Shown piece after piece: positions 41,226-50,488 of a DNA stretch of 64,000 nucleotides (position 1 is the first letter of the stretch; each line of letters begins with the position of its first letter). The translations under genes were made by a program, and so were the position numbers. The stretch comes from Gaiella sp. (lineage in GTDB: Bacteria > Actinomycetota > Thermoleophilia > Gaiellales > Gaiellaceae): the NCBI GenBank assembly GCA_027493885.1, contig JAOSJZ010000001.1:1302001-1366000 (forward strand), written 5' to 3'. The notes beneath the pieces were generated by a model, which saw nothing but the letters and a program-made list of their open reading frames with translations, was not told the origin of the DNA and did not search any database.

Positions 41226-41822
41226 CTAGGCATCGGCGTCGGGCGACTCGTCTTCCCCGGGCTCCACGGCCTCGCGCTCGACGGCTCCCTCGGCCCCGGA
41301 CCTGGCGGTTCGCCGCTTGCGGCGAACTGCCTCGACGGGCTCGCCTCGGAGCCACGTCACGCTCCCACCGGCAGCCTCGATCTTCTCCTTCGCGGTCTTC
41401 GAGAACCCGTGCGCCGACACGGTCAGCGCCTTCGAGAGGTCGCCGATGCCGAGGATCTTGACGTCGACCGACACCTTGCGGATCAGCCGCTTCGCCTTGA
41501 GCGCCTCGGGCGTCACCTCTTCGCCCGCCCCGAAACGCTCCTCGAGGTCGCGGAGGTTGACGGGCTGGCTGTACGTCCGGAACGGGCCGATCGGCATCGC
41601 GTCCGCCGACGTGTTGCCGCGCAGCTTGGGCAGCCGCATGTCGATCGGCATCTGGCCGCCCTCGAAGCCGGCCGGCAGCTTGTGCGAGCCGGAGCGCGCC
41701 TTCTGGCCCTTGATCCCGCGACCTGCGTAGCGGCCCTTGCCGGAGCCGAGGCCGCGCCCGACACGCTTGCGACCCTTGCGCGGCTGCGCGGGCTTCAGCG
41801 AATGCAGGTTGAGCTCGTCCAT
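41226..41822 (-). CDS. rplO: 50S ribosomal protein L15 with acidic C-terminal extension
   Basis: 198 aa. Core MDELNLHSLKPAQPRKGRKRVGRG to about residue 150. It is followed by an unusual tail of about 45 residues, first basic (RRKRRTARSG) then acidic (AVEPGEDESPDADA). L15 is a late-assembly 23S-binding protein, and the tail is not part of the normal fold. The ATG is 4 nt after the rpmD stop. Confidence 0.95.
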   Translation of the reverse strand: MDELNLHSLKPAQPRKGRKRVGRGLGSGKGRYAGRGIKGQKARSGSHKLPAGFEGGQMPIDMRLPKLRGNTSADAMPIGPFRTYSQPVNLRDLEERFGAGEEVTPEALKAKRLIRKVSVDVKILGIGDLSKALTVSAHGFSKTAKEKIEAAGGSVTWLRGEPVEAVRRKRRTARSGAEGAVEREAVEPGEDESPDADA

Positions 41823-41826
41823 CGTG

Positions 41827-42021
41827 CTACGCGTCCTTCCCCTCGACCTGGGTCACGGAAACGAGGTGCGCGACGTGGCGCAGCTGACCCTCGAGCGTCG
41901 CGCTCCGCTCGTGCACCGCGCTCTTGCCGATGCGCCCGAGGCCGAGGGCGCGAAGCGTCCCCTCGTGGCGGCGGGTCTGGCCGATCGTCGAGCGTGTCTG
42001 CGTGATGCGAACCGCGGTCAT
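41827..42021 (-). CDS. rpmD: 50S ribosomal protein L30
   Basis: 64 aa; [28 protein letters not shown] is the L30 signature. ATG overlaps the rpsE stop by 4 bp. Normal length. Confidence 0.95.
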   Translation of the reverse strand: MTAVRITQTRSTIGQTRRHEGTLRALGLGRIGKSAVHERSATLEGQLRHVAHLVSVTQVEGKDA

Positions 42022-42617
42022 GGCCGAGTCTCCTCCGGAGACTCGCCAGTGGTCTCGGCCACGGGCGCCGGCTGCTCGTCACTGGCACTTGCGTCAGCAA
42101 GTGCCGCTGGCCGGAACGGAAGCACGTCCCTGACCGACTTGCCGCGCGCACGCGCGACGTCCTCGGGCCGGCGGAGCCGCTTGAGGCCGTCGACGGTCGC
42201 CCGTGCCATGTTGATCGGATTCGTCGTCCCGAGGCTCTTCGAGAGCACGTCACGGATGCCCGCAAGCTCGAGCACCGCGCGCACGCCGCCGCCGGCGATG
42301 ACGCCTGTCCCCTCGCTCGCGGGCCGCAGGACGACGCGCGCGGCGTCGAACTCGCCGGTGATCTCGTGGGTGATCGTCGCCCCGTGCTTGGGGACGGTGA
42401 AGATGTTCTTCTTCGCGTCGTCGACGGCCTTCGAGATGGCGAGCGGGACCTCGCGCGCCTTCCCGTACCCGACGCCGACGCGGTCGACCTCGTCGCCGAT
42501 CACGACGAGCGCGGTGAACGAGAAGCGCCGGCCGCCCTTGACGACCTTCGCGACCCGGTTGATCTCGATCACGCGCTCCTTGAGCTCGCGCGACTCGGCT
42601 ACTTCGACAACAGCCAT
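42018..42617 (-). CDS. rpsE: 30S ribosomal protein S5 with C-terminal extension
   Basis: 199 aa. The dsRBD-like domain ([21 protein letters not shown]) and second domain ([19 protein letters not shown]-like) are normal to about residue 165. The last about 35 residues (Ala/Ser/Glu/Pro-rich) are extra, and part of them (A-L-A-D-A-S-A-S-D) is encoded by a GGCACTT palindrome. S5 is involved in fidelity and mRNA helicase activity. It follows rplR with no gap. Confidence 0.95.
   Translation of the reverse strand: MAVVEVAESRELKERVIEINRVAKVVKGGRRFSFTALVVIGDEVDRVGVGYGKAREVPLAISKAVDDAKKNIFTVPKHGATITHEITGEFDAARVVLRPASEGTGVIAGGGVRAVLELAGIRDVLSKSLGTTNPINMARATVDGLKRLRRPEDVARARGKSVRDVLPFRPAALADASASDEQPAPVAETTGESPEETRP
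42084..42105. repeat. GGCACTT palindrome inside rpsE (copy 2)
   Basis: ggcacttgc - gtca - gcaagtgcc, a perfect 9-bp stem within the C-terminal extension of S5 and in frame. Confidence 0.8.
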
Positions 42618-42968
42618 CTAGAACCTGAGTCCTCCCTCGCGCGCGCCCTCGGCGAGCGCCTTGACGCGTCCGTGGTACAGGTAGCCGCCCCGGTCGAAGA
42701 CGCACGTCTCGATCCCGGCCTTCTTCGCCTCGGCGGCAAGAGCCTTGCCGACCGCAGCGGCCTGCTCCGTCTTGGTGCCCTTGAACGAGCGCTGCGCGAG
42801 CCAGCTCGCGGATGCGAGCGTCCGGCCGGCCTCGTCGTCCACGAGCTGGGCGAAGATGCCGCGGTTGGAGCGGAAGACGGCGAGCCGCGGCCGCTCGACC
42901 GTGCCCGACACCTTGCCGCGCACCCGCCGGTGACGGCGGAGGCGCGCTTCCCTGACCGACATGCTCAT
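42618..42968 (-). CDS. rplR: 50S ribosomal protein L18
   Basis: 116 aa; [35 protein letters not shown] is typical. Binds 5S rRNA with L5. ATG 42968 overlaps the rplF stop by 4 bp; a second Met is at 42962. Confidence 0.96.
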   Translation of the reverse strand: MSMSVREARLRRHRRVRGKVSGTVERPRLAVFRSNRGIFAQLVDDEAGRTLASASWLAQRSFKGTKTEQAAAVGKALAAEAKKAGIETCVFDRGGYLYHGRVKALAEGAREGGLRF

Positions 42969-43503
42969 GATGCTCTCTTCCCGACCTTCCTCCGCACGTG
43001 CTCGCCCTGGTAGCGGATGCCCTTGCCCTTGTACGGCTCGGGCGGGCGCACCTTCCGGATCTCGGCGGCGGTCTGCCCGACGACCTGCTTGTCGATGCCC
43101 TTGACGACGACCTGCGTCGGCTGCGGGACGTCGAACGAGACGCCCTCGCGGGGCACGATCGTGACCGGGTGCGAGAAGCCGACCTGGAGCTCGAGCTCGG
43201 GGCCCTTGAGCTGCGCCCGGTACCCGACGCCCTGGATCTCGAGGTGCTTCTCGAAGCCCTTGGTCACGCCCTCGACCATGTTCGCGACGAGTGTCCGCGT
43301 CAGCCCGTGAAGCGCGCGGTCCTCGCCGCGCTCGGTCGGTCTCGTGACCGTGACGACGCCGTCGTCCTGCGCGATCTGCATCCGCACCGGCACGCGCTGC
43401 TCGAGCGACCCGAGCGGCCCCGTGACCTTCACATTCCCCCCGGCGACACCTCGACGGTCACGCCGTTGGGGACTTCGATGGGCTGTCTTCCGATTCGGCT
43501 CAT
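42965..43503 (-). pseudogene. rplF: 50S ribosomal protein L6, frameshifted by one missing G
   Basis: The true start is ATG 43503 ([23 protein letters not shown]). In the six-G run 43436-43441 the frame runs into TGA; adding one G gives [17 protein letters not shown] and the remaining L6 domains, with GGTR-like basic motif near the end, 179 aa in all. L6 is essential, so this is probably a sequence error. An AT-rich spacer and an SD-sequestering hairpin lie directly upstream. Confidence 0.88.
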
Positions 43504-43504
43504 A

Positions 43505-43533
43505 GCTTTTCGCCTCCTTCGGAGGCGAAAAGC
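43505..43533 (-). promoter_or_regulatory. Hairpin sequestering the rplF ribosome-binding site
   Basis: On the minus strand gcttttcgcctcc - gaa - ggaggcgaaaagc, a perfect 13-bp stem. The second arm contains the GGAGG Shine-Dalgarno and ends one base before the rplF ATG. Folding would block initiation. Confidence 0.7.
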
Positions 43534-43570
43534 CTATTGATGATGAAATGATTCATTCCTTTACTCCTAC

Positions 43571-43607
43571 GCTTTCGTCTGGTGATCTCCGATCACCAGA
43601 CGAAAGC
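43571..43607 (-). terminator. 17-bp hairpin over the rpsH end
   Basis: gctttcgtctggtgatc - tcc - gatcaccagacgaaagc (plus strand). On the minus strand the first arm holds the last four sense codons and the TGA of rpsH. There is no T-run. It could stabilise or process the rpsH 3' end, or attenuate transcription into rplF. Confidence 0.6.
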
Positions 43608-43988
43608 GAGCACCTCGCCGCCCACGCCGCGCTCGGCGGCCTGGCGCGTGGTGATCACCCCGGTCGACGTGGACAGGATCGCCGTGCCGAGCCCCCCGAG
43701 GACGCGGGGAAGGCGGTTCTTCTTCGCGTACACGCGGCGACCGGGCTTCGAGACCCGCTTCAGGTCGGTGATCACGCGCTCGCGGTTCCGGCCGAACTTC
43801 AGCTCGATCACGAGGGTGTTCACCGGCGTCGCCTCGACGACCGAGTAGCCCTTGATGTAGCCCTCCTCGTGGAGAAGGCGGGCGATCTCCTCCTTCATCC
43901 GGGAGGTCGGCATCGAGACGGTGTCGTGCATCGCGCGATTCGCGTTGCGGACTCTAGTCAACATATCGGCGATCGGATCAGTGAGCAC
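43593..43988 (-). CDS. rpsH: 30S ribosomal protein S8
   Basis: 131 aa from GTG 43988 ([19 protein letters not shown], the normal S8 start; GGAGG 5 nt upstream). C-terminal [26 protein letters not shown] is canonical. In E. coli S8 represses the spc operon by binding its mRNA at L5. The start codon and Shine-Dalgarno are inside a 12-bp hairpin. In-frame sequence upstream of 43988 is not conserved. Confidence 0.94.
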   Translation of the reverse strand: MLTDPIADMLTRVRNANRAMHDTVSMPTSRMKEEIARLLHEEGYIKGYSVVEATPVNTLVIELKFGRNRERVITDLKRVSKPGRRVYAKKNRLPRVLGGLGTAILSTSTGVITTRQAAERGVGGEVLAFVW

Positions 43989-44010
43989 TTCTTCCTCCGG
44001 AAGAAGTGCT
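43984..44010 (-). promoter_or_regulatory. Hairpin over the rpsH start codon
   Basis: agcacttcttcc - tcc - ggaagaagtgct (plus strand), a perfect 12-bp stem. On the minus strand the loop GGA plus the second arm form the Shine-Dalgarno GGAGG, and the GTG start is paired. The arms share the GCACTTC core of the dispersed palindrome family. Confidence 0.7.
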
Positions 44011-44077
44011 AGGGAGAGCACAACCCCTGGCACTTCTGTCGTGTCGAGAACCAATTGCGTCATCGTCGGCCATTTCC

Positions 44078-44098
44078 GGCACTTGCGTAGCAAGTGCC
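44078..44098. repeat. GGCACTT palindrome after rpsN (copy 3)
   Basis: ggcacttgc - gta - gcaagtgcc, a perfect 9-bp stem 3 nt beyond the rpsN stop. A further half-copy (ggcacttct) is near 44030 in the same spacer. Confidence 0.75.
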
Positions 44099-44101
44099 CG
44101 A

Positions 44102-44287
44102 TCACCACGAGCTCTTCGTCATTCCCGGGATGGCGCCCTCGTGGGCGAGGTCGCGCAGGCAGATCCGGCAGAGCTTGTACCTGCGGAACACGGCGCGCGG
44201 CCGGCCGCAGCGATTGCAGCGCGTGTAGGCGCGAACGCCGTGCTTGGGCTGGCGCTTCTGCTTCACGCGGAGCGAGGTCTTGGCCAC
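44102..44287 (-). CDS. rpsZ: 30S ribosomal protein S14, zinc-type
   Basis: 61 aa. Cys24, Cys27, Cys40 and Cys43 ([10 protein letters not shown] ... [14 protein letters not shown]) form the zinc ribbon of the short S14Z form. It starts 7 nt after rplE; a 113-bp spacer with palindromes separates it from rpsH. Confidence 0.97.
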   Translation of the reverse strand: MAKTSLRVKQKRQPKHGVRAYTRCNRCGRPRAVFRRYKLCRICLRDLAHEGAIPGMTKSSW

Positions 44288-44294
44288 TGCGAGT

Positions 44295-44870
44295 TCAGTC
44301 CCTTCTCTCGGTGGCGAAGGGCATCCCGAGCGCGCGCAGGAGGGCCCTGCCCTGCTCGTCGGTCTCCGCCGTCGTCGTGATTGCGATGTCGAGGCCCCGG
44401 ATCGCCGGCACGGAGTCGTAGTCGATCTCGGGGAAGATGATCTGCTCCTTGATGCCGAGGGAGTAGTTGCCGCGGCCGTCGAAAGCGTCCGGGTTGAGCC
44501 CGCGGAAGTCCCGGATGCGCGGGAGCGCGATCGAGACGAGCCGGTCGAGGAACTCGTACATCCGCGCGCCGCGCAGCGTCACCCGCGCGCCGACCGACAT
44601 CCCTTCGCGGAGCTTGAAGCTCGCGATCGACTTGCGGGCCCTGCGCACCTGGGCGCGCTGCCCGGCGATCGTCGTCAGCTCGTCGATCGCGGCGTCGAGC
44701 GCCTTCGCGTCGGTCTTCGCCTCGCCGACGCCCATGTTGAGCGTGATCTTCGAGACGCGCGGCACCTGCATGACGGAGCTCAGGCCGAGCTCGTCCTTGA
44801 GCACGGGCCGGATCTCCCCCTCGTAGCGCTGCTTGAGGCGCGGCACGGTCGTCTCGGTCGCGGTCGCCAT
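44295..44870 (-). CDS. rplE: 50S ribosomal protein L5
   Basis: 191 aa from ATG 44870, which shares one base with the rplX stop; the in-frame upstream residues belong to the rplX shadow. [18 protein letters not shown] and [23 protein letters not shown] are family motifs. Binds 5S rRNA and P-site tRNA. Confidence 0.96.
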   Translation of the reverse strand: MATATETTVPRLKQRYEGEIRPVLKDELGLSSVMQVPRVSKITLNMGVGEAKTDAKALDAAIDELTTIAGQRAQVRRARKSIASFKLREGMSVGARVTLRGARMYEFLDRLVSIALPRIRDFRGLNPDAFDGRGNYSLGIKEQIIFPEIDYDSVPAIRGLDIAITTTAETDEQGRALLRALGMPFATERRD

Positions 44871-45226
44871 CAGTCGATCTCCTGCCCGCAGCCGTCTCGC
44901 TTGCACACGCGAACGCGGACGCTCTCGCCCTTCAAGTCCTTGACCCTGACGCCGACGCGCGTGGGCTGCTTGCACGTCGGGCAGACGAGCATCACGTTCG
45001 ACACGTCGAGCGGCATCGGCCTGTCGACGATGCCGCCCGGGATGATGTTCGTCCCGCCCATGCGCGTGGAGTCGCGCATAGGGCGCGGCTTCGTGTGCCG
45101 TTTCGCGAGGTTGAGGTTCTCGAGGACGACGCGACGGTCGCGCGGATGCGCGACGAGGACCCGTCCCTGCTTGCCTCGGTCCTTCCCGGCGAGCACCTGG
45201 ACGAGGTCTCCCTTTTTCACTCTCAT
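44870..45226 (-). CDS. rplX: 50S ribosomal protein L24 with Cys-rich C-terminal part
   Basis: 118 aa from ATG 45226. N-terminal KOW motif ([19 protein letters not shown]). The C-terminal part has CPTC and CKRDGCG, which could form a zinc ribbon. L24 initiates 50S assembly. Its start codon is paired in a 14-bp hairpin. The 137-bp spacer to rplN is AT-rich and otherwise empty. Confidence 0.96.
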   Translation of the reverse strand: MRVKKGDLVQVLAGKDRGKQGRVLVAHPRDRRVVLENLNLAKRHTKPRPMRDSTRMGGTNIIPGGIVDRPMPLDVSNVMLVCPTCKQPTRVGVRVKDLKGESVRVRVCKRDGCGQEID

Positions 45227-45255
45227 GATCGCTTCGCTCCGATGAGAGTGAAAAA
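45213..45255 (-). promoter_or_regulatory. Hairpin sequestering the rplX start
   Basis: tttttcactctcat (45213-45226) and atgagagtgaaaaa (45242-45255) are perfect 14-bp complements around a 15-nt loop. On the minus strand the loop holds the Shine-Dalgarno GGAG and the second arm contains the ATG and first codons of rplX. Confidence 0.7.
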
Positions 45256-45345
45256 AAGGAACGAAATGACTGGAATGCAATTGATTTCTCATGCGGATAC
45301 TTTTTCGGTCTTCTTACGGTGTGATTCTGGGCTAGTTCAAGGGAT

Positions 45346-45395
45346 AGATCGTATCAATCCCCGTTAGAGCACCTCAGGCGCTAGAGATACGATCT
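45346..45395 (-). terminator. Inverted repeat spanning the rplN stop
   Basis: agatcgtatc (45346-45355) and gatacgatct (45386-45395), perfect 10-bp arms with a 30-nt loop that contains the TAA of rplN. The upstream arm on the minus strand is rplN coding sequence. Confidence 0.5.
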
Positions 45396-45732
45396 TCATG
45401 AAGTTCTTCTCGCGCAGCTCGCGGGCGACCGGCCCGAAGATGCGAGTTCCGCGCGGGTTCAGCTGGTTGTCGATGATGACGGCGGCGTTCTCGTCGAAGC
45501 CGATCAGCGTGCCGTCACCTCTGCCGTAGGGCTTCTTCGTCCGGACGACGACCGCTTTCACGACCTCGCCCTTCTTGACCGTGCCCTGCGGGGTTGCGGC
45601 CTTCACTGTAGCGACGATGATGTCGCCGACGCGGGCGTAGCGCCGGTGCGAGCCCCCGACCACGCGGATGCAGAGGAGCTCCCGCGCACCTGTGTTGTCG
45701 GCGACCTTGAGGCGTGATTCCTGCTGGATCAT
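45364..45732 (-). CDS. rplN: 50S ribosomal protein L14
   Basis: 122 aa; [28 protein letters not shown] is canonical and the C-terminal [24 protein letters not shown] is complete. Binds 23S rRNA at the 30S interface. 16 nt after rpsQ. Confidence 0.97.
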   Translation of the reverse strand: MIQQESRLKVADNTGARELLCIRVVGGSHRRYARVGDIIVATVKAATPQGTVKKGEVVKAVVVRTKKPYGRGDGTLIGFDENAAVIIDNQLNPRGTRIFGPVARELREKNFMKIVSLAPEVL

Positions 45733-45748
45733 CTTTGGCTCGACTCCG

Positions 45749-46354
45749 CTACTTCGCAGCCTCGACGACCTCGGCGAGCCGCCAACGCTTCGTCTTCGAG
45801 AGCGGGCGCGTCTCCACGATCCGCACTATGTCGCCGACCTTCGCCTGGCCCGCTTCGTCGTGCGCGTGGAACTTGACGCTCCGGCGCACGACCTTCTTGT
45901 ACCTGGGATGCGCCTTCACGACGTCGACGCGGACGACGATCGTCTTCTCCATCGCGTCCGAGACGACCGTGCCCTGGCGCTCCTGCCGCCGGCCGCGCTC
46001 GTCCTCGGGCTTCTCGAGCCGGACGATCGGCTTGCGCTCACCGGAAGCGACGCGCGCGCGCTTCGGACGCGATCGACGTTGCGCACGTGGCAGGCGCTTC
46101 CGCTTCCGCTTCGCGGCGGGCACTTCTGCTGGCCCGGAAGTGCCAGGGGCCTCTGCCTCGGCGGCCGGCGCCTCCGGGGCGGGCTCGTCGGCAGACGCCT
46201 CCGCAACCGGCTCTTCCACGGTCTCTTCGGCCACGGGCTCCTCGGCCGGAGTCTCGTCGGCTCTCGTTTCCACGGTCTCTTGCCTTTCCTCTGGCACTTC
46301 CGCGCCAGCGGAAGTGCCTGCGTCAGCGGAAGTGCCCTGCGTCTCGTCAGCCAT
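45749..46354 (-). CDS. rpsQ: 30S ribosomal protein S17 with about 120-residue N-terminal extension
   Basis: 201 aa, over twice the usual length of about 80-110. The S17 core begins near residue 125 ([18 protein letters not shown]) and is complete. The extension is Glu/Ala/Pro/Thr-rich to about residue 80, then Lys/Arg-rich ([17 protein letters not shown]). Two GGCACTT palindromes and a half-copy lie in the extension and encode G-T-S-A-x/A-E-V-P units. ATG 46354 overlaps the rpmC end by 8 bp, which supports translation of the whole ORF. Confidence 0.9.
   Translation of the reverse strand: MADETQGTSADAGTSAGAEVPEERQETVETRADETPAEEPVAEETVEEPVAEASADEPAPEAPAAEAEAPGTSGPAEVPAAKRKRKRLPRAQRRSRPKRARVASGERKPIVRLEKPEDERGRRQERQGTVVSDAMEKTIVVRVDVVKAHPRYKKVVRRSVKFHAHDEAGQAKVGDIVRIVETRPLSKTKRWRLAEVVEAAK
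46119..46144. repeat. GGCACTT palindrome inside rpsQ (copy 4)
   Basis: ggcacttc (46119-46126) with gaagtgcc (46137-46144), 8-bp stem and 10-nt loop, in frame in the acidic extension. Confidence 0.65.
46293..46336. repeat. GGCACTT palindrome plus extra half-copy at the rpsQ 5' end (copy 5)
   Basis: ggcacttccgc - gcca - gcggaagtgcc (46293-46318, perfect 11-bp stem) followed by another gcggaagtgcc at 46326-46336, so the left arm could pair with either. It encodes residues about 7-20 of S17. Confidence 0.8.
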
Positions 46355-46544
46355 GCGTCATCGTCCGTTCGTTCTGGATCGTCAGGATGCGTGCGATCTC
46401 CCGCCTCGTCTGGCGCAGCCGCGCGCTCGACTCGAGCCCGCCGGTGGCGGCCTGGAAGCGGATCCGGAAGAGCTCCTGCCGGCTCTCGCCGAGCTTCTCG
46501 TCGAGCTCCTCGTCGGTCAGGTCTCGCAGGTCTCTAGCCTTCAA
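46347..46544 (-). CDS. rpmC: 50S ribosomal protein L29
   Basis: 65 aa; [31 protein letters not shown] is typical. ATG 46544 overlaps the rplP end by 11 bp and its own end overlaps rpsQ by 8 bp, so the three genes are tightly coupled. L29 borders the exit tunnel. Confidence 0.96.
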   Translation of the reverse strand: MKARDLRDLTDEELDEKLGESRQELFRIRFQAATGGLESSARLRQTRREIARILTIQNERTMTHG

Positions 46545-46959
46545 AGAGATCGGCCTCCCGCTTCACGAACCGCGTCTTGACCGGGAGCTTCTGCGCCGCG
46601 AGGCGGAGCGCCTCGCGGGCGAGCGGCTCTGAGACACCCGAGAGCTCGAACATCACGCGCCCCGGCTTCACGACCGCGACCCAGCCCTCGGGCGAGCCCT
46701 TGCCGGAGCCCATGCGGGTCTCGGCCGGCTTCTTCGTGAACGGCTTGTCCGGGAACAGGTTGATCCAGACCTTGCCGCCGCGGCGGATCTTGCGGGTCAT
46801 TGCGATCCGGGCCGCCTCGATCTGCCGGTTGGTGACCCAGCCGTTCTCGATCGACTTGATCCCGAAGTCGCCGTACTGCACGTCGAGCTGCCCCTTGGAG
46901 ATGCCTGCGCGGCGCCCGCGGAACTGCTTGCGGTGCTTCGTCTTGCGCGGCATCAGCAT
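46534..46959 (-). CDS. rplP: 50S ribosomal protein L16
   Basis: 141 aa from ATG 46959, which shares one base with the rpsC stop; [19 protein letters not shown] is canonical. Located near the A site and the peptidyl-transferase centre. Confidence 0.97.
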   Translation of the reverse strand: MLMPRKTKHRKQFRGRRAGISKGQLDVQYGDFGIKSIENGWVTNRQIEAARIAMTRKIRRGGKVWINLFPDKPFTKKPAETRMGSGKGSPEGWVAVVKPGRVMFELSGVSEPLAREALRLAAQKLPVKTRFVKREADLFEG

Positions 46960-47927
46960 CAGGACTCACCGCCCGTCTCCGGGGTGCCCTCGGGCTGCTG
47001 CTGCGGCGCAGGCTCGACGGCGGGCGTCTCGGTGGCCTGGTCAGCGGGCGGTGCCTGCTTCTCGGGTGCCGCGCCCGCGCCGCGCTCGCGGTCGCGCGGC
47101 GGACGGCCGCCCTGGCCGCCGCGGCCGCGGCCGCCGGGACGGCGGCGCTTCTGCACGAGCCCGAGGCCCTCGCGGTCCTGGCCGCGGCCACGGCCGCTCT
47201 CGCGAGAGGCGCCGAGGCCCTCCGTGTTCGAGCCGCGCCGGCGGCGCGAGCCGTCGGCCTCGGAGATCCGCTCGCGGCCGAGCGAGCCCTCGTAGCCCTC
47301 GGGCATGATCTCGCCCTTGTTGACCCACACCTTGACGCCGATCCGGCCGTAGGTCGTCTTCGCCTCGGCGAAGCCGTAGTCGATGTCGGCGCGGATCGTG
47401 TGGAGCGGGACGCGGCCCTCGGTGTAGCGCTCGCTGCGGCTCATCTCGCCGCCGCCGAGCCGCCCGCCGCACTGGATCTTGATGCCCTGCGCGCCCGAGC
47501 GCATCGCCGAGGCGAGGGAGCGCTTCATCGCGCGCCGGAACGAGACGCGGTTCTGGAGCTGCTCGGCGATCGACTGCGCGACGAGCTGCGCGTCGAGCTC
47601 CGGCCGCTTGATCTCGTTGATGTTGATGTGCACCGACTTGCCGGTGATCGCGTGGAGCTCCTTGCGGAGCGCGTCCACCTCGACCCCGGACTTGCCGATC
47701 ACGATGCCCGGCCGCGCCGTGTAGATGTCGACCGTGATCCGCTGCTTGTCCTTGCGGATCAGGATGTCGGACAGCCCGGCGTGGGCGAGCTTGCCGTTGA
47801 TGTGGCCGCGGATCCGGATGTCCTCGAGGATGTAGTCGGCGATCTCCTTCTTGCCGGTCCACCAGTTGGACTTCCAGTCGTGGATGACGCCGACCCGGAG
47901 GCCGCCGGGATGCACCTTCTGGCCCAT
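46959..47927 (-). CDS. rpsC: 30S ribosomal protein S3 with RG-rich C-terminal extension
   Basis: 322 aa from ATG 47927 (overlaps rplV TAA). KH domain with [14 protein letters not shown], then the S3 C-terminal domain ([17 protein letters not shown]-type) to about residue 220. The last about 100 residues are extra: Arg/Gly repeats ([24 protein letters not shown]) then a Pro/Gln/Glu-rich end. S3 forms the mRNA entry tunnel. Confidence 0.95.
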   Translation of the reverse strand: MGQKVHPGGLRVGVIHDWKSNWWTGKKEIADYILEDIRIRGHINGKLAHAGLSDILIRKDKQRITVDIYTARPGIVIGKSGVEVDALRKELHAITGKSVHININEIKRPELDAQLVAQSIAEQLQNRVSFRRAMKRSLASAMRSGAQGIKIQCGGRLGGGEMSRSERYTEGRVPLHTIRADIDYGFAEAKTTYGRIGVKVWVNKGEIMPEGYEGSLGRERISEADGSRRRRGSNTEGLGASRESGRGRGQDREGLGLVQKRRRPGGRGRGGQGGRPPRDRERGAGAAPEKQAPPADQATETPAVEPAPQQQPEGTPETGGES

Positions 47928-48433
47928 TACGCGGCCACCTCCTGCTCGGTCTTCTTGCGCCGCGGGCGCGCCGCCTCCGGCGTCGCGCCAGGCTCGGGCT
48001 TGTCCGTGTCCTTCACCGGTGCGGCTGTCTCGGCCGGAGTCGCGGCCTTGCGCCCCTGACCTGGCCGGGGTCGGCGCTCCATAGGAGCGACGACAACGGT
48101 GATATGGCAGGTCCGCTTCTTGATCCGGTTGACCCGGCCGCGGGCGCGGGCGCGCCAGCGCTTCAGCGTCGGGCCCTCGTCGGCGAACGCCTCGAGCACG
48201 ACGAGCTCGTCGCCGTCGAGGCCGTGAGCGGACTCGGCGTTGGCGACCGCCGAGGCGAGGACGCGGTCGATCTCGCGCGCGGCCGCGCGCGGCGTGAACG
48301 CGAGCACCGTCCGGGCCTCGGGCACCGTCCGGCCGCGGACGAGGTCGAGCACGAGCCGCGCTTTGCGAGCGGACATGCGCACCCACTTCGCCTGGGCGCG
48401 GACCTGCGTGGACGTGTCGGCCGTGGCCGCCAT
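47927..48433 (-). CDS. rplV: 50S ribosomal protein L22 with C-terminal extension
   Basis: 168 aa. The L22 core ([23 protein letters not shown] ... [16 protein letters not shown]) ends near residue 120; about 48 residues of Ala/Pro/Lys/Glu-rich tail follow. L22 lines the exit tunnel. Shares one base with the rpsS stop. Confidence 0.95.
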   Translation of the reverse strand: MAATADTSTQVRAQAKWVRMSARKARLVLDLVRGRTVPEARTVLAFTPRAAAREIDRVLASAVANAESAHGLDGDELVVLEAFADEGPTLKRWRARARGRVNRIKKRTCHITVVVAPMERRPRPGQGRKAATPAETAAPVKDTDKPEPGATPEAARPRRKKTEQEVAA

Positions 48434-48717
48434 CAGCGCTTCTTCACCTGTGCCTGCCGGTCGCCCGCGTGACTGCGAAACGTCCGCGTCGGCGCGAACT
48501 CGCCGAGCTTGTGCCCGACCATCTGCTCGGAGACGAAGACCGGCACGTGCTTGCGGCCGTCGTGGACCGCGATCGTGTGGCCGACCATCTCGGGGAAGAT
48601 CGTCGAGGCGCGCGACCAGGTGCGGATCATCCGCTTCTCGCCGGCGGCGTTCATCGCCTCGACCCGGGCAAGCAGCCGCTCCTCGACGAAGGGCCCCTTC
48701 TTCGACGATCTACTCAT
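48433..48717 (-). CDS. rpsS: 30S ribosomal protein S19
   Basis: 94 aa from ATG 48717 ([16 protein letters not shown]), one-base overlap with the rplB stop. [31 protein letters not shown] is the family signature. Head protein of the 30S. Confidence 0.97.
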   Translation of the reverse strand: MSRSSKKGPFVEERLLARVEAMNAAGEKRMIRTWSRASTIFPEMVGHTIAVHDGRKHVPVFVSEQMVGHKLGEFAPTRTFRSHAGDRQAQVKKR

Positions 48718-49556
48718 CAGCGACGCTCCTTGCCGCGGCGACGGCCGCGGACGATCAGCTTGTCGGATTCCTTGTGCTTCGAGCGGGTGCGCTTTCCGAT
48801 CGTCGGGACGCCCCACGGGGTCACCGGGTGGTGACCCTTCGACTTGCCCTCGCCCCCGCCGTGCGGGTGGTCGACCGGGTTCATCGCGGTGCCGCGGACG
48901 GACGGGCGCTTGCCCAGCCAGCGGCTGCGTCCGGCCTTGCCGCTCGACTCGTTCGCGTGATCCGTGTTCCCGACCTGGCCGACCGTCGCGCGGCAGGTCA
49001 GCAGGACGCGGCGCATCTCCCCGGAGGGGAGCCGGAGCACGCCGTACGGGGCGTCCTTGGCGACGAGCTGGATGCCCGAGCCCGCCGAGCGCGCGAGCTT
49101 GGCGCCCTGGCCGGGGCGGAGCTCGACCGCGTGGACGATCGTGCCGGTCGGGATCTCGCCCAGCGGGAGTGCGTTGCCGGGCTTGATGTCCGCGCCCGCG
49201 CCCGCCTGAACGGTCGCGCCGACGCGCAGGCCGACGGGAGCGAGGATGTACGCCTTCGCGCCGTCCGCGTAGTGCAGCAGCGCGATGCGCGCCGAGCGGT
49301 TGGGGTCGTACTCGATCGACGCGACCTTCGCGGGCACGCCGTCCTTGACGCGCTTGAAGTCGATCTTGCGGTAGCGACGCTTGTGGCCGCCGCCCTGGTG
49401 GCGCGTCGTGATGCGTCCCCGGTTGTTGCGGCCGCCGGACTTCTTGAGCGGCTCGAGCAGCGACTTCTCGGGCGTCGACCGGGTGATCTCGTCGAACGAC
49501 GAGGTCGCCATCTGCCGGCGTCCGGCGCTCGTGGGCTTGTGCTTTCTCACCGCCAT
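48717..49556 (-). CDS. rplB: 50S ribosomal protein L2
   Basis: 279 aa; [22 protein letters not shown] and the C-terminal [20 protein letters not shown] are universal. Required for peptidyl transfer and subunit association. 6 nt after rplW. Confidence 0.97.
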   Translation of the reverse strand: MAVRKHKPTSAGRRQMATSSFDEITRSTPEKSLLEPLKKSGGRNNRGRITTRHQGGGHKRRYRKIDFKRVKDGVPAKVASIEYDPNRSARIALLHYADGAKAYILAPVGLRVGATVQAGAGADIKPGNALPLGEIPTGTIVHAVELRPGQGAKLARSAGSGIQLVAKDAPYGVLRLPSGEMRRVLLTCRATVGQVGNTDHANESSGKAGRSRWLGKRPSVRGTAMNPVDHPHGGGEGKSKGHHPVTPWGVPTIGKRTRSKHKESDKLIVRGRRRGKERR

Positions 49557-49562
49557 GTCGCC

Positions 49563-49862
49563 CTACACCTGTGCCCCTTCGAAGATCTCGATCGACTCGC
49601 CCTCGCGGACCTGGACGATCGCCTTCTTCCAGCCCGGACGCGTGCCCTTGAAGAGCCCGCGGCGCTTCGGCTTCGACTGCACCTTGACGATGTTCACGCG
49701 CTCGACGTGGACCGAGAAGAGCTGCTCGACCGCCTGGCGCACCTGCGTCTTGTGCGCGTCCGGATGCACCTTGAACGTATACCGGCGCTCGGCGATCCCC
49801 GAGTAGCTCTTCTCCGAGACGACGGGCGAGAGCACCACCTGCTCGTTCGTGAGGCCGCTCAT
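49563..49862 (-). CDS. rplW: 50S ribosomal protein L23
   Basis: 99 aa from ATG 49862, overlapping rplD by 4 bp. [22 protein letters not shown] and [15 protein letters not shown] are typical. Docking site for SRP and trigger factor at the tunnel exit. Confidence 0.96.
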   Translation of the reverse strand: MSGLTNEQVVLSPVVSEKSYSGIAERRYTFKVHPDAHKTQVRQAVEQLFSVHVERVNIVKVQSKPKRRGLFKGTRPGWKKAIVQVREGESIEIFEGAQV

Positions 49863-50488
49863 CTCTGCCCCTTCCCGGCGCGCTGGAGGACGAGCGGGAG
49901 CGCGCTCTCGGTGACGAGCAGCGCGCGGGCCCAGACGACGGCGGCCACCTCGAGCTCGGCCGGCACCGTGACGAGCACGCGCTCGAGGTTGCGGAACGAC
50001 TTGACCACCGTCTCCTCGTCCTCGTGCGCCACGACGAGCACGGGCGCGTCCTTGCCCCAGCCGGCGAGCAACGCCTTCGCCTGCTTCGTCGACGGGGCCT
50101 CGAACGCGCTCGGGTCGAGCACGGCGAGCGTTCCGTTCGCCGCGTGGCTCGACAGCGCGCCGCGAAACGCAGCGCGCCTTGCCTTGCGGTTCACCTTGAC
50201 GTCGAAGCTCCGCATCCCGGGCGGGAAGGCAACGCCGCCGCCCGTGAACTGCGGCGCGCGGATCGTGCCCTGGCGGGCGCGACCGGTGCCCTTCTGGCGC
50301 CACGGCTTCGAGCGGCCGCCGGCGACGAGGCCTCGGCTCTTCGCGCCACGCGTCCCGCGCCGTGCCGCGTTGAGCTCGGCCCGAACTGTCTCGTGCACGA
50401 GATGCGGCTTGGCCTCGGCCTCGAACACCGACGCGTCGAGCGCGACGTCGCTCGCCTTGCCGCCGAGCACCGCTGCCTTGACCGCCAT
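49859..50488 (-). CDS. rplD: 50S ribosomal protein L4
   Basis: 209 aa; the tunnel loop ([25 protein letters not shown]-type, about 62-88) is present. L4 can attenuate the S10 operon in E. coli. Shares one base with the rplC stop. Confidence 0.96.
   Translation of the reverse strand: MAVKAAVLGGKASDVALDASVFEAEAKPHLVHETVRAELNAARRGTRGAKSRGLVAGGRSKPWRQKGTGRARQGTIRAPQFTGGGVAFPPGMRSFDVKVNRKARRAAFRGALSSHAANGTLAVLDPSAFEAPSTKQAKALLAGWGKDAPVLVVAHEDEETVVKSFRNLERVLVTVPAELEVAAVVWARALLVTESALPLVLQRAGKGQR

Noticed and set aside
44011-44108. N-terminal extension of S8 from an upstream ATG
   Set aside because: The in-frame upstream codons match no S8 N-terminus and consist of palindromic spacer; GTG 43988 has the Shine-Dalgarno and the family start.
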